Shown here: positions 1 through 9,849 of the stretch, piece by piece
Layout of the letters: each line of letters begins with the position of its first letter
Position numbering within the stretch: position 1 is the stretch's first letter
Assembly: GCF_051020955.1 (NCBI RefSeq)
Contig: NC_135017.1
Span: forward strand, 31,342,689-31,406,688
DNA length: 64,000 nt
Direction: 5' to 3'
Source of the DNA: Megalopta genalis
Taxonomy: Eukaryota; Arthropoda; Insecta; Hymenoptera; Halictidae
Made by a program: the position numbers and the translations under genes
The notes under the pieces: generated by a model
The model's input: only the letters and a program-made list of their open reading frames with translations
Told to the model about the DNA's origin: nothing
The model's database searches: none

Positions 1-86
1 TTTAATATAACATTTACGGATATCATAAAAATGGGAGTGAGAGACATCTATAACTGAAATCAGTAATTACTTAGTTGCCAACCCAA
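1..86. mobile_element. Mariner element, terminal part (cut by window edge)
   Basis: The last 20 or so bases end in TTAGTTGCCAACCCAA followed by TA, the same terminus seen on two fuller mariner copies at 24497-25082 and 31010-31865. The inner bases (acggatatcataaaaatggg and the stretch after it) also match those copies. The rest of the element lies outside the window. No coding sequence is present here. Confidence 0.8.
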
Positions 87-88
87 TA

Positions 89-815
89 GTTATACACAGC
101 AAGAAGCAGATTTAGTTACTGATATTTTATATATTGATAATATCCATAATGAACAACATCATTAATTAATAATAATACTAAACAAAATAGTAAAAGATAG
201 TAAAATCTCACGCACAGTGTTTTATTAGTTAATTAAGTATTATTAATTAAGAGTGTTCACCTTTAATAGATAATTGTCTTCTTCCGCAATCTTAATTTTT
301 TCTTCGTTTTCATCGATTACTTGAGGCTGTTACGAAATATTACAACTCCTGCTATGATTTCCAAAGATATGATGCACGTATTGCTTCGGACAAATTAGTT
401 TCGTCTCAGTCGCATACAAACATTGATGACAGTACACGCGATATTGTGTGTCAATTTTTTTGTGCGACACCAAGATTACAGCACGATAAGATGGCACTGA
501 ATAACAAGTTTCATGTCACAGGTTGCATAGTGTTGTCTCAGTGAAGTCACGCTTTAATAGAAAAATATATGCCAAGATTGCAAATGTCGACAACAGTAGA
601 TAAGAAAGTTTATTCTAGATAGAATGAAGAAAAACAATTTTCATGCTTTACGAGTTAAACGTAAAATATTGCATTTGGATAAATTGATGCTTAATTTATT
701 ACGAGTATATCGCGTAGAGAGTCTATCTATATTAAGTTGCAAATGTGCGGCATCAGCAACATTTCGCAGGAGTGGACCAAGATTTATACTTTTTTAATTT
801 TTATTTTTACTTTAG
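89..815. other. AT-rich stretch without recognised feature
   Basis: No open frame, splice pattern or repeat that I can recognise. Around 340-780 the composition is more balanced than its flanks, but no reading frame stays open. Confidence 0.5.
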
Positions 816-819
816 ATTT

Positions 820-1242
820 ATACTAATATAAATACTAATATAAAATACTAATAATACTAATAATACTAATAATACTAATAATACTAATAATACTAATAAT
901 ACTAATAATACTAATAATACTAATAATACTAATAATACTAATAATACTAATAATACTAATAATACTAATAATACTAATAATACTAATAATACTAATAATA
1001 CTAATAATACTAATAATACTAATAATACTAATAATACTAATAATACTAATAATACTAATAATACTAATAATACTAATAATACTAATAATACTAATAATAC
1101 TAATAATACTAATAATACTAATAATACTAATAATACTAATAATACTAATAATACTAATAATACTAATAATACTAATAATACTAATAATACTAATAATACT
1201 AATAATACTACTAATAATACTACTAATAATACTAATATAAAA
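820..1242. repeat. 9-bp minisatellite (AATAATACT)n
   Basis: About 45 nearly perfect tandem copies of AATAATACT, with slightly degenerate units at both edges (aatataaaatact at the left, aatactact at the right). The homogeneity suggests recent slippage or unequal exchange. Confidence 0.97.
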
Positions 1243-1654
1243 TACTATTTTTAGATTTATTCATTTTTCGCACGAAGATCAGCGTTGGATACGAGAAAAA
1301 GTATCACGGTACTGCATTGGCGTCTGAGCGCTTCCATTGAATTAAGTGTGTGCGGTAGGTGTTTATCATACGCGCATCGCGATACAAGCAGCCTCATATG
1401 AGACGGGCCTTAGGGCACGCCATACTGCGTTTCCCGAGAATTGGCAGGAAATGTAAACCAAGTGTTCACGTCATCGATGCTATGGTTGGTTCTCGACCGT
1501 CGAAACTCAGGCACGCTTCCTTGCGGTTCAAGAAAAGTGCCACCGCATGATGTTTCATATCGTTCACCCAAAATCGAAAAAATTCCAAATTCAAATTGAA
1601 AAGAAGTTGAAATCCAGCAATGATTGGAATCTAAATAAATTACGTTTACGTAAG

Positions 1655-1985
1655 ACATGCTAAAGCCTGAACTTTTGCAAATTATAAAATGGCAGAACAT
1701 AAGAGATGCCTATGCAAAAGATAATGTAGCAAAGTAAAAAAATATGAGAATGCTTCCACACTGCATCCTTACCACTGCGAATTAAATCTAATCAAGATGA
1801 TTTGGGCGCAAGTGAAAAATTTGGTACCAGCACATAATACAACATTAAAATTTTCGGATGTAAAAAGATATTACTTCTCGATTCTCTCGAAAATGTTACG
1901 CTTGAAAATTAGATGAGATGTGTGTGGGACATGTAATTAAAATTATTGAAAACAAATTTTGGTAACTGGGCCGCAATATTAACTC
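1655..1985 (+). pseudogene. Decayed DDE transposase, C-terminal part
   Basis: Conceptual translation with frameshifts gives a block beginning KPELLQIIK near 1663 and, near 1765-1920, the signature PYHCELN then IKMIWAQVKN. That signature is typical of the C-terminal part of a DDE_3-type (Tc1/mariner superfamily) transposase common in insects. An in-frame stop falls between the two blocks and another follows the second. The N-terminal catalytic region was not recognised upstream (1250-1650). No terminal repeats were found, so this is a fragment. Confidence 0.6.
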
Positions 1986-2254
1986 ATTAACAGAATCATT
2001 TATACTTAATTTCAATTTTGACAATTTAAGCATCGAGTAGTTTTCCATATCTTAATTTTCATTTTGATTTATTTCCTTATTTATATTATTGTATTATGGC
2101 ATTAATAACATTTAATTAACAATATCACATTAATATTGAGTATAAGTAATTTTTGGCCTATAGAAAATTAAGGGCCTTATTAAGCCCTACTAGGGCTTAC
2201 GGCTTTAGTCTGCTAGCGGACAGCTGTAAAAACAGCTGTAAAATGTAAATTTTC

Positions 2255-2350
2255 TGTCATTTCTCGAACGCACTATAAATACCATACCAAGTAATTGTCC
2301 AATTGCATTCGGGATTTCGTGGAGTAATAAATTAATCACTTCTTATGCAT
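2255..2350 (+). promoter_or_regulatory. Duplicate of the lectin upstream region (orphan copy)
   Basis: This stretch repeats the sequence just upstream of the lectin gene (3115-3205). Shared landmarks in order are CTCG..AACG, ACTATAAATACC (ACTATATATACC in the lectin copy), AATTGCATTCGGGATT, and AGTAATAAATTAATCACTTC followed by TTATGCAT. The long exact runs imply common descent by duplication. No lectin exon follows this copy, so it looks like the remnant of a deleted paralogue. Confidence 0.65.
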
Positions 2351-2486
2351 TTAATTAGTGCATAGGTCATGAAATAATAAATCACGTCCATGAACAAAGT
2401 GACAATTACTACTCAGTCTAAAAGGAAACGTCATTACTTATTGGTATTTCTAATATGTAAATTAATAAAATGTTGCTGATTAATAC

Positions 2487-2591
2487 CTGTACTTGGAGCG
2501 TATCCGTTATACAATTCAGAAGCAAGGCTCTCTTGAACAACTTCAATCGCTTATTTTGGTGGTTTCAAGTTGCCAAATATTGTTGGATCGC
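2487..2591 (-). other. Exon-like segment with splice-site flanks, all frames closed
   Basis: On the minus strand a 105-base segment is bounded by a good acceptor (tatatttcag) and a good donor (acag then gtattaat). One frame reads as two conserved-looking blocks separated by a single stop: DPTIFGNLKPPK, then AIEVVQESLASELYNGYAPS. I do not recognise the family. It could be an exon remnant of a decayed gene, a terminal exon, or chance. Confidence 0.25.
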
Positions 2592-2849
2592 CTGAAATAT
2601 AAGAATTTGTAATCAAAACTTATTCGTGAATGTAGGAAAACAAAGCTAATTTAATAATTAAAATAAACTAACAAGCAGAGTACAAGGTATTGAGGTCGCC
2701 GATTTTGTTGAGACTTCGTACATTTATAGGCCACCTGAAACTTGAAACAAGCCACCTGAATAACTTGCTTATTTTTATTAATTGAAAAAAGGTGTCGGAC
2801 AATAGTTTCAAGGGTATATAATGTCGTATCAATAGTTTTTTCTTTATAA

Positions 2850-3120
2850 GTGGAGGCGTAGAGGAGATATATATATATAAAGGTTAAACTTGATTTTTCT
2901 TTGTGGGATAATATTATTTTCCATGTATATTTTGATAGAGCCTTTCGAGACGAATATAAGGTTACAAAAGATCAACTATAATAGAAAATAAATCGTTTCA
3001 AGCCACTTCTATGCTGAAATCACATGTTTTCTCTACATATTGTTGTCTTGCGGATATCGCTTTTGTAATTGTTCAAGCGCATCACTGAATGCAAATAAGC
3101 ATTGTATCACAGGCATTCTC
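2850..3120 (+). repeat. Lectin upstream repeat unit, copy 1
   Basis: This stretch matches 4390-4606 downstream of the lectin gene. The clearest run is ATCAACTATAATAGAAAATA (GTCAACTGTAATAGAAAATA in the other copy), with further matches around GTAGAGGAGAT and GGATATCGCTTTTGTAAT. It lies directly before the lectin promoter region, so it appears to be the 5' part of a duplicated gene unit. Confidence 0.6.
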
Positions 3121-3205
3121 GGAGAACGAACTATATATACCGTAAAAATATTGTCTAATTGCATTCGGGATTACACAAAGTAATAAATTAATCACTTCTT
3201 ATGCA
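3120..3205 (+). promoter_or_regulatory. Putative core promoter and leader of the C-type lectin gene
   Basis: A TATA-like element, ACTATATATACC, lies at about 3131-3142. A block conserved with the orphan copy at 2255-2350 follows. Possible initiators of the arthropod TCAGT type occur at 3208 and 3263, so the start of transcription is not fixed. The distance to the ATG is about 200 bases. Confidence 0.45.
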
Positions 3206-3390
3206 TTATCAGTTTGACGATAGAAGTATAAGAGTATCTCTTCCAAGCGACTAACATCACCAGTTCAGTGCAACGTCTCGTATCGTGATCGATGCACTTT
3301 CGCTGAATCGAATTTATTAGAACAATAATCAAACAGATCAGAATAATAAGGGGATAGAAGGATCGTGGCTCGTTGCATAACGCTGACGAA

Positions 3391-4118
3391 ATGCAGAAGC
3401 TTGCGCCGTCGTTCTTGGCGTTTGCCATCGTCGCACTTTTCGTTGCGGAATTCCCATACGGTGAGGCTACCGATGAGGTTCTCGCGGATGTTTCAGGATT
3501 GAGCAACAGCGAGAGCAACGAAACCGAAGGTGAATATTATACTTGCTTCGGGGATTGGTATGGTAATGATTCAGTTGCCATGATCGCAACTATTGTTCAA
3601 CGTTGTAATTAGAATTCTTATTAGCCGAGGTATCAGAAAATTTGTTTCTCAAAACGAGCGATGATGTTGTAAGAAACGGCGTAGCACCTCTCAAACTTTA
3701 TAAGCGCCTGAGGACGTGGAACGATGCACGAAAGACATGCCAAAATGATGGAGGTATGGCAGGGTCGCGGCATGTTTGCAAGTAAGGGTAGAAAATAAAG
3801 GACATTCATCTTGTAGGTCAGTTGGTCGTGATAGATTCCGCGCAAAAAGTAGCCATCGTGAGAAGCTGGCTGGCTTCGGAGTCGTTGGAAGCTATCTGGG
3901 TAGGCTTCCACGACCTGTTTGAGGAAGGATCGTGGACGACTGTAACCGGCGAATCGGTCAATGCATTGGACTATTATCCATGGGCTAATGACCAACCCGA
4001 CAATCAGTTCGGCATACAGCACTGTGCAGTTATATGGCGGTTGTGGCTACTAGATGGGGTGGACGACTATAGGTGCGATAGTAAATTTGCATTCGTCTGT
4101 GAAAACAAGTCGTGTTAA
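3391..4118 (+). CDS. Secreted C-type lectin, three coding exons
   Basis: Coding exons are 3391-3529, 3613-3753 and 3817-4118, giving 193 residues. Introns of 83 and 63 bases both follow GT-AG, and all junctions are phase 1. Residues 1-26 form a signal peptide with a hydrophobic core (LAFAIVALFVA). The C-type lectin domain spans about 75-190: helix region LRTWNDARKTC, core WVGF at 121-124, and cysteines 89, 163, 180 and 188 in the canonical four-Cys arrangement. A QPD tripeptide (153-155) sits at the sugar and calcium site; in the family QPD usually indicates galactose-type binding. The usual WND is replaced by VDD (175-177), so calcium binding may be altered. An extra cysteine ends the protein. 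By family analogy it would be secreted into hemolymph or another fluid and act in recognition or immunity. An acceptor at 3625 would also keep frame, shortening exon 2 by four codons. Confidence 0.88.
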
Positions 4119-4192
4119 ACTTCAAGTCTCCTTGCTGTCCAGATACGTTGCTCTTAAGACACGATTATCATACTTTGACCGATATTTTATGT

Positions 4193-4233
4193 AATAAAAT
4201 TATTAAGATTCGTTAAGATTTATTTTGAATAAA
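4193..4233 (+). terminator. Polyadenylation signals of the lectin gene
   Basis: Two AATAAA hexamers, at 4193-4198 and 4228-4233, lie 75-110 bases after the lectin stop codon. This fits a short 3' UTR. Confidence 0.65.
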
Positions 4234-4389
4234 GAAGTTTTGATTTCGTGATAACTGTAGTTCTGGTAAAGCTCATTATATCCGTTCGAGAAAGTAGCGG
4301 CGACCTGCGGCGCTTGTTAGTAATGATGGAAAAAAGGGATCAGACTTTGGGTGGCACATACTGCGAACTCAATAGTATTTTTGTAGGTG

Positions 4390-4606
4390 GAAACTTGTGT
4401 AGAGGAGATGTACAGATAAAACTGGTTTTTTGAATAGGATGAATTAGTTGATTATTTATAAAACGAATGTTCTAATAACAACGTTTATTCAAGGTAACGC
4501 ATGGTCAACTGTAATAGAAAATAAATTGTTTGGAGTTACATATCTTTGCAGCTTGTTGGTATCTTGTTGATATCACACTTGTAATCGTTGCACATTGAAT
4601 CACGTA
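4390..4606 (+). repeat. Lectin upstream repeat unit, copy 2 (downstream of the gene)
   Basis: Homologous to 2850-3120 (see that entry). The copy is cut by the MITE that begins at 4607, and no promoter or lectin exon follows. It is consistent with a truncated third unit of a tandem lectin array. Confidence 0.55.
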
Positions 4607-4971
4607 CAGGGTGTCCCAAAAATGTCTCGTAATCCGGAAATGGATGATTCCTGAGGTCATTTGAAGTAACTTTTTTCTTAGCGAAAATGCAATCCGCGGT
4701 TTGGTTTAAGAATTATTAACGAAAAACACTGACCAATCAGAGGCGAGCTTGACTGGCGCGAGGCGGGTCGGTCCACGAACGTATGAAGCTCAGTTCCGCT
4801 CATTGGCTCGGATGCCTCGCGACAGCTCATCTCGCCTCTCATTGGTCAGTGTTTTTCGTTAATAATTCTTAAACAAAACCGTGGATTGCATTTTCGCTAA
4901 GAAAAAAGTTACTTCAAATGATCTCAGGAACCACCCATTTTCGGATTGCGAGACATTTTTTGCATACCCTG
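4607..4971. mobile_element. Fold-back MITE, CAGGGTGTCC family (full length, 365 bp)
   Basis: Starts CAGGGTGTCCCAAAAATGTC and ends in the near reverse complement, flanked by TA on both sides. The two halves are long inverted repeats of about 150 bases, each with GTTATTAACGAAAAAC-type sequence and a CCAAT-containing stretch next to GAGGCGAGC. No coding capacity. TA target and terminus suggest a Tc1/mariner-mobilised MITE. Confidence 0.88.
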
Positions 4972-4973
4972 TA

Positions 4974-5512
4974 TAGTATTACCTGTGCATACTTTTGGTT
5001 TGAATTTATAGATTGATCAAAGTACATGACTGAAAATATTAGTTAGAGAAAACTCGATAAAATCGATAAGATTTTCGTTGAGACGCAAAACACACCTCAC
5101 CAAAGGAGACCTTATCAAGGAGAGATCCTGAGGGTTGACGCTCACTTTTTGATGAGATTTGGTACAGTGATAGAGCTTATAAAACTGAATCCAATGATAC
5201 CCGGTTTTTGTGGTAGACGGCTAATAGTTCTTGAGATAATTAATGTCAAAATTATAATAAAAGACCAGAAAGATGCACTGCGTCAACCCCGGGGACCTAT
5301 CCTTGTAAAACACCTGAACTCGCCGCAGAGCTAGTCCACCAAAAAGTCACAAAAAACCGATCGAATTATAAATTTCATTTAATCTACGTACAACCGACTC
5401 CCGAGTATAATCCATAAGCGATACTTCATCAATTCTGTACGAGGAACATGAAAACGCTGCAAATTGCGTCTATTTCAATTTGTGCAATAATTTGAACTGT
5501 GGCCCTTATTCA
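4974..5512. other. No recognised feature
   Basis: Moderately AT-rich; the short open frame at 5149-5334 has no domain or splice context that I recognise. Confidence 0.45.
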
Positions 5513-5516
5513 TTAA

Positions 5517-5723
5517 CACTAAACCTACCAAGCAGTAATACTAACTGGCGTTTAATGCTTCATAAAAGTGAGAAGACCGAATTTATTTAGATTTTGTAAA
5601 GTTTTCATTATAAAACTTGTCCCAATAATGTAACTTATTCAAGTATTTTCCACAAAAGTGTCTCAAAACTTTGCAGAATTGCAAAATAAGAAAGCGGTCA
5701 CTTTGACCGCGGTAGGTTTAGTG
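5517..5723. mobile_element. TTAA-flanked inverted-repeat element (CACTAAACCTACC ends)
   Basis: Ends CACTAAACCTACC and GGTAGGTTTAGTG are perfect inverted repeats, and each is flanked by TTAA (5513-5516, 5724-5727). About 207 bases, non-coding. The TTAA duplication is characteristic of piggyBac-type insertion. Confidence 0.8.
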
Positions 5724-5839
5724 TTAACTTGACTGAGAAATAGTATATTCGCGTATCTAGGTAGTGCTATAGAAAGCGTATCTACCATTATCGATAGGCT
5801 ATACGTCTATCGAATGTTTAACAATTTTCATTTGTAGTC

Positions 5840-5965
5840 GCCAAATTATGAGAAAATCAGTGCAATTGTATGCGGAACGATTTCTCGATCGTATTCATCC
5901 ATCGCGTTTCCGTATCGGTACGAAATGCATCGATGTACAAGGCTATCATTTTGAACAATTGTTGT
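5840..5965 (+). pseudogene. Possible helix-turn-helix fragment of a transposase (DUF4817-like)
   Basis: One frame reads QLYAERFLDRIHPSRF near 5860-5910. This resembles the LYAERFPDRxHPSR core of the DUF4817 helix-turn-helix found at the N-terminus of some insect transposon proteins. The frame decays soon after. Sequence to 6300 stays fairly open in two frames but I recognise nothing in it. Confidence 0.35.
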
Positions 5966-6600
5966 AGCAGTACGCCAATAAATAAATTGTGTAATCTTGG
6001 ATATAGTTCCGTTTTTAAAAGAAGAACAAGTTTGGCCTTTGTATCTCCTGCCCGTTTCGACCTACAAGGTGTACAAGAATTAGAAACCGCCTTTCAGTTT
6101 GAACTTTCATACTCGATTTAGTAACCAAATGTCCCTCTCAGATATTGCAGCTCACGCTTCAAGGCATTCGTGCGCATTTGTTTCGGACTTTTGCCGAATT
6201 ACGATAAACAACTCAATGCAAGAGGAGCTGGGCTTTAGCTACGGTCGAGTGCAGAAGTGTTTCGGTACGCTTCTGTTTACAGCCTAAATACACGTGTTTA
6301 CTCTTCGATACCGCGTAGAGTCTCGTGACAGAGATTTCGATTGTGTGCCTGCTTTTCCCTACGCTTTAGAAAAGGCAGGCTTTATTACCGTCAAGGATCT
6401 CTTGCAGCGAAGCTCTACACCTGTGTACAGAATGTAACTTTGAACCGAATAGTTCAAAGTTACTCACTAATCATAATAAAATCTCTCCGAATCAATTGAT
6501 GAAACTCTATCAAAGATTATATTTTTGCTGTAGGCAATCTAGTCAATTCTCGAAATATAAGACTTGCCTCACGAATCTCTAACAATCGTATCTGTGTATA

Positions 6601-7565
6601 CGGTGGCTCCTATTAATATTCGGACAACTTTTAAAACGTAATAACCTTTTTTAGAACTGGACTATAAACGACTAGAATTTCTTTTAGATAATAGAAAGAC
6701 CAGTCTGCGATACCATTACTAGAATGCTTGTTCTAGATTTTGCTATTACTTACAATGACGAAAGAAAATAAAAAAACTCTGAATTTTTAACTTTCTTATC
6801 CGAGCCTATAACGAAAATTTAAAAAATGCTCGGCAACTTATATGCATGTTGAAAATTTCATCGAAACCGCTTGACCTTTATATGAGCTGTAAACAATTAA
6901 AGATCGCAAAAATCGCAGTTTTGTTCTGATTTTTGACACTTTCGACCAATAGGTGTGAGAAACCTGGAGTTCTTTTAAATCTTTTGACGCTTGTAACTTG
7001 ACTTTGCGTTAACTGATTTCGATGAAATTTTCTTAACACTATGCCGTCCGCAGATCTAAGATATGATTCTGTTGTTTGACGCCGGCATAATAGCGTGGAA
7101 ATTTTAGATTTAGAAAAAAATTTCGAAGATGACGGTCATATAAATTCCTAAAATTAAGATATGTCATCCAAGAATTTTCGTACTTAATTCTTAGTTAAAT
7201 AAGCACAATGCTATAGTTAGCTTGCTGCCTTTTAACACCTAAGAAATATAGTTCAAATGTTATTTCAGTTTTTTAAAATGCCACCAAAGTGGTACCACCG
7301 GCATACAACAGATAGTTTTTGCATGGCACCAGCGTGGTGCCACCGGACGGCATAGTGTTAACATACTCATATAAAAAAGTTAAAAAATAAAGGTTTTTTA
7401 TTTTCTTTTGTCATTCCAAGTAATAACAAAATTGTAACAAAGTAGTTTAGTCGTTGTCTAGTATACCAGTCTCTTCATCATCTAAAAAAATTCAAATAGT
7501 TTAGTCAAGTTTTAAAAAAAGTTATTGCGTTTTAAGAAGTGTCCGAATATTAATGGGAGTCACTG
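6601..7565. mobile_element. Inverted-repeat element (ATTAATATTCGGAC ends), family B
   Basis: The left end reads cggtggctcctattaatatt and the right end is its near reverse complement (gtccgaatattaatgggagt then cactg). The arms match imperfectly for about 50 bases and TA lies at both junctions. Interior blocks such as GAGCCTATAACGAAAA and AACTTATATGCATG recur at 11340-11610, 42480-42740 and 44290-44530. A second element is nested at 7037-7357; without it the length is about 640 bases. No transposase was recognised. Confidence 0.7.
7037..7357. mobile_element. TTAA-flanked inverted-repeat element nested in family B
   Basis: Ends CACTATGCCGTCCG and CGGACGGCATAGTG are perfect inverted repeats flanked by TTAA (7033-7036 and 7358-7361). 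Subterminal GTGG(C/T)(A/G)CCACC-like motifs occur near the right end. Its removal leaves a stretch aligning with the uninterrupted family B sequence at 11550-11590. Confidence 0.8.
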
Positions 7566-7789
7566 TAACTAGCGGATAAAGATACTGCTGATTCGCTCAC
7601 GAATTCACGTACGAAAGTAAACACCAAAAGCCATGAATTGCTAATAAGACCACTGATTATTGAATCCAAATGGGTCACGTTATCCAATGTCTGTCCCATT
7701 ATCCTGCGTGAAGTGATAATCAGCAAACTCAAGAGCCTTTCAATCAACTGTACCTTGGCTATTATTTTTGTTAAAGTTTCTGAGCCTGG

Positions 7790-8667
7790 TTTTTCTTACG
7801 TCATGAGTTTCAGGAGACAGGTGTACATTGTACCCGAAGATGTCACAAAATTACCGGAGTGCCTATAAATTAACTGTGAACGAACAAATTACTGGATTTA
7901 TATTACAACTGATAACTCTGCCATTTGTAAAAAAAGAGGGTCATATAGCCGAAGGATCACAGCCTACTTCATCAAGAAATTTAAACATCAGCGAAGATTC
8001 CATCTACATTCCAACACCATTGGCGATAACAAGAAAAAATTCGAAACCTATGTTCAGCCCTTTAAGGACAACACGAACGTTACTTTGCGACAATATAAGT
8101 TCTTTGTCTTCCTCTACTAATGCTATTGACACAACCAAGCATCAAATTGCAACTTTTGAAATAATTGTTCCGGCTTGCCATCCTACATTAAGAGAAAAGA
8201 TAGTTAAGATTCAATCTAAATCACTTAAGAAGACGAGAAGAAGAGTTTCCAAAACATCGAAAGAAATTAATAGTTTAGAGACCAAGCTCCTGTGAAAAAT
8301 ATTCTCGGTGCTCACCCGGAATCATTTATTTTAACTTACGATAAACGCAGACTTTTTATATAAAGCTGCTGGGTACTCGAATATTCCTCAATTAGCTCGA
8401 CAGTACACTTTCGAGATATCTGAACTAGTGAATATGTTGAAAGAAACTTACGTTTCTCTAACTGATAGAAACGTTAAAAACCGATTTTCCAGAATCATAA
8501 AAAAGTTACACATAAGTATGGACTGGAGAGAAGACTATTCCAGTGAGCTGGACTCTGAACGTACACTGATCGCATAGGAGGAACAGAACTCTGAACAGGT
8601 GATCGTGCTGCTCCTTCCCTTTCTTGAAGCCATGAACATCACTACCGATGTCCACAAGAAGATGTAA
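7790..8667 (+). pseudogene. LINE ORF1 remnant (nucleic-acid-binding protein)
   Basis: Conceptual translation across frameshifts shows SFRRQVYIVPEDVTKLPE (about 7810-7860), then FVKKEGHIAEG (about 7925-7960). The latter resembles a CCHC zinc knuckle of LINE ORF1 proteins whose cysteines are gone. Next comes a basic serine- and lysine-rich stretch, and a C-terminal block from about 8365 reading YKAAGYSNIPQLARQY and RFSRIIKKLHI. One in-frame stop (about 8575) precedes the final stop at 8665-8667, which overlaps the start of ORF2 by 20 bases. By analogy ORF1 would bind LINE RNA; this copy is inactive. Confidence 0.55.
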
Positions 8668-8866
8668 GTGCTCTATTCTCTATTGGAATACCCGAGGTCT
8701 CTACAAACATCGACACGAACTTCCAAATATTCTTAGAAATGTGAACATCTTTATTGTAGTTGAAACTTGGCTAAAGAGTTGTGTCTCTCTAACCTTTTCC
8801 GGCTTCTATAGGATGAGATTGGATAGAGATGATAGGCCAGGAGGTGGTATTGTTTTTTTCATTTAA
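8648..8866 (+). pseudogene. LINE ORF2, N-terminal endonuclease (EEP) fragment
   Basis: An open stretch of 72 codons begins with ATG at 8648. It carries the apurinic-type endonuclease signatures ILYWNTRGL (catalytic Asn) and VVETWLK (catalytic Glu), ending GGGIVFF before a stop. A later block reads VFGDFNI near 9056, the conserved GDFN motif of the same domain, after frameshifts. The domain nicks target DNA for target-primed reverse transcription. The start overlaps the ORF1 end, a usual LINE arrangement. Confidence 0.75.
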
Positions 8867-8937
8867 ATATCTATCATTTTTGATAATATAGTGAATTAAA
8901 AATAACTTTGAGATAGCAGGTATCCGTATAAATAGTT

Positions 8938-8949
8938 CCCCCCCCCCCC
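8938..8949. repeat. Poly(C) tract, 12 bases
   Basis: An uninterrupted run of 12 C inside the LINE ORF2 remnant, likely one cause of its frameshifting. Confidence 0.95.
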
Positions 8950-9084
8950 TTCAATCATCTGATAGCTTTCTACAGAGTCCCCAATTCTTGTATATCGGAA
9001 TTGAATTGGGATAATTTATTTTCTGCCGTATCTTCTTTTGAATCATGCTTTGTGTTCGGAGACTTCAATATCTAATACGTATGG

Positions 9085-9195
9085 AATATGAAATAATATA
9101 TAAAAATAATATATATATAATATAAAAATAATAATATAAATATAATAATTATATAATTTATATAATAATATAAAAATAATATATATATAAAAATA
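9085..9195. repeat. AT-rich microsatellite (TATAA/AATAT type)
   Basis: Imperfect alternation of TAATATAAAAATAAT-like units, inserted or expanded within the LINE. Confidence 0.85.
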
Positions 9196-9414
9196 AAACT
9201 TTGAAAAATAAGTGGACAAACACCTCCTCAGATCACATCTCTAGCGCAGTCATGAAGGCTAACATTGAAAACAACCATTTCTAAAATTACCTCCCTTCTC
9301 TCCTCATTGAGCTACAACATGTCCTGATCTGAAAACAATCAAACATTAATACAAAATCCTGTGTTTGATTCCTAGATTAGTCTTTAGGAATTTAATTATG
9401 CCCCTAAAAAGTTG

Positions 9415-9845
9415 TAAACTCAACTCTGCTCCTGGTCAGGACTGTATTGAAGTTGATTTCCGCCTTCACTTACCCATTAAGTCAAATTAATTCTCTTTAA
9501 TGAATTATATTCGAATAATGTTTACCCACTTACTGGAAAGATCACTTATCCTTCTTTATAAAGTAAAGCGACGGATAAGGAATGAGACCCGTTTCCCTTG
9601 TCTAACATATGTGCAAGCTCTCTGAAAGACTCTTAAAGACAAGACTTCAATGGTGGATTGAAACTAGAGACATCTTACCTCCATCTTAGACTGGGTTCAG
9701 AGTCGGTGGGTTATGCTCTAACAACCTTCCAGCTCTACTTCTATCAATTCAGAAAGCCTTTACGGTACAACGGGATGTTCTAGTATGTTTTCTGGATGTC
9801 AGTGGAGCATTTAATAATAGTGAACTGTATTTAGTTATGGAAATA
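9415..9845 (+). pseudogene. LINE reverse transcriptase remnant
   Basis: Blocks of the reverse transcriptase are readable across stops: NSAPGQDCIEVD (about 9423), MRPVSLV (about 9580), LSERLLKTRLQWW (about 9620) and VCFLDVSGAFNN (about 9785). The last corresponds to the FLD..GAFD motif A, with its second Asp changed to Asn. Motif C (YADD-type) is missing, so the element is truncated or decayed beyond this point. Confidence 0.65.
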
Positions 9846-9849
9846 ACTT

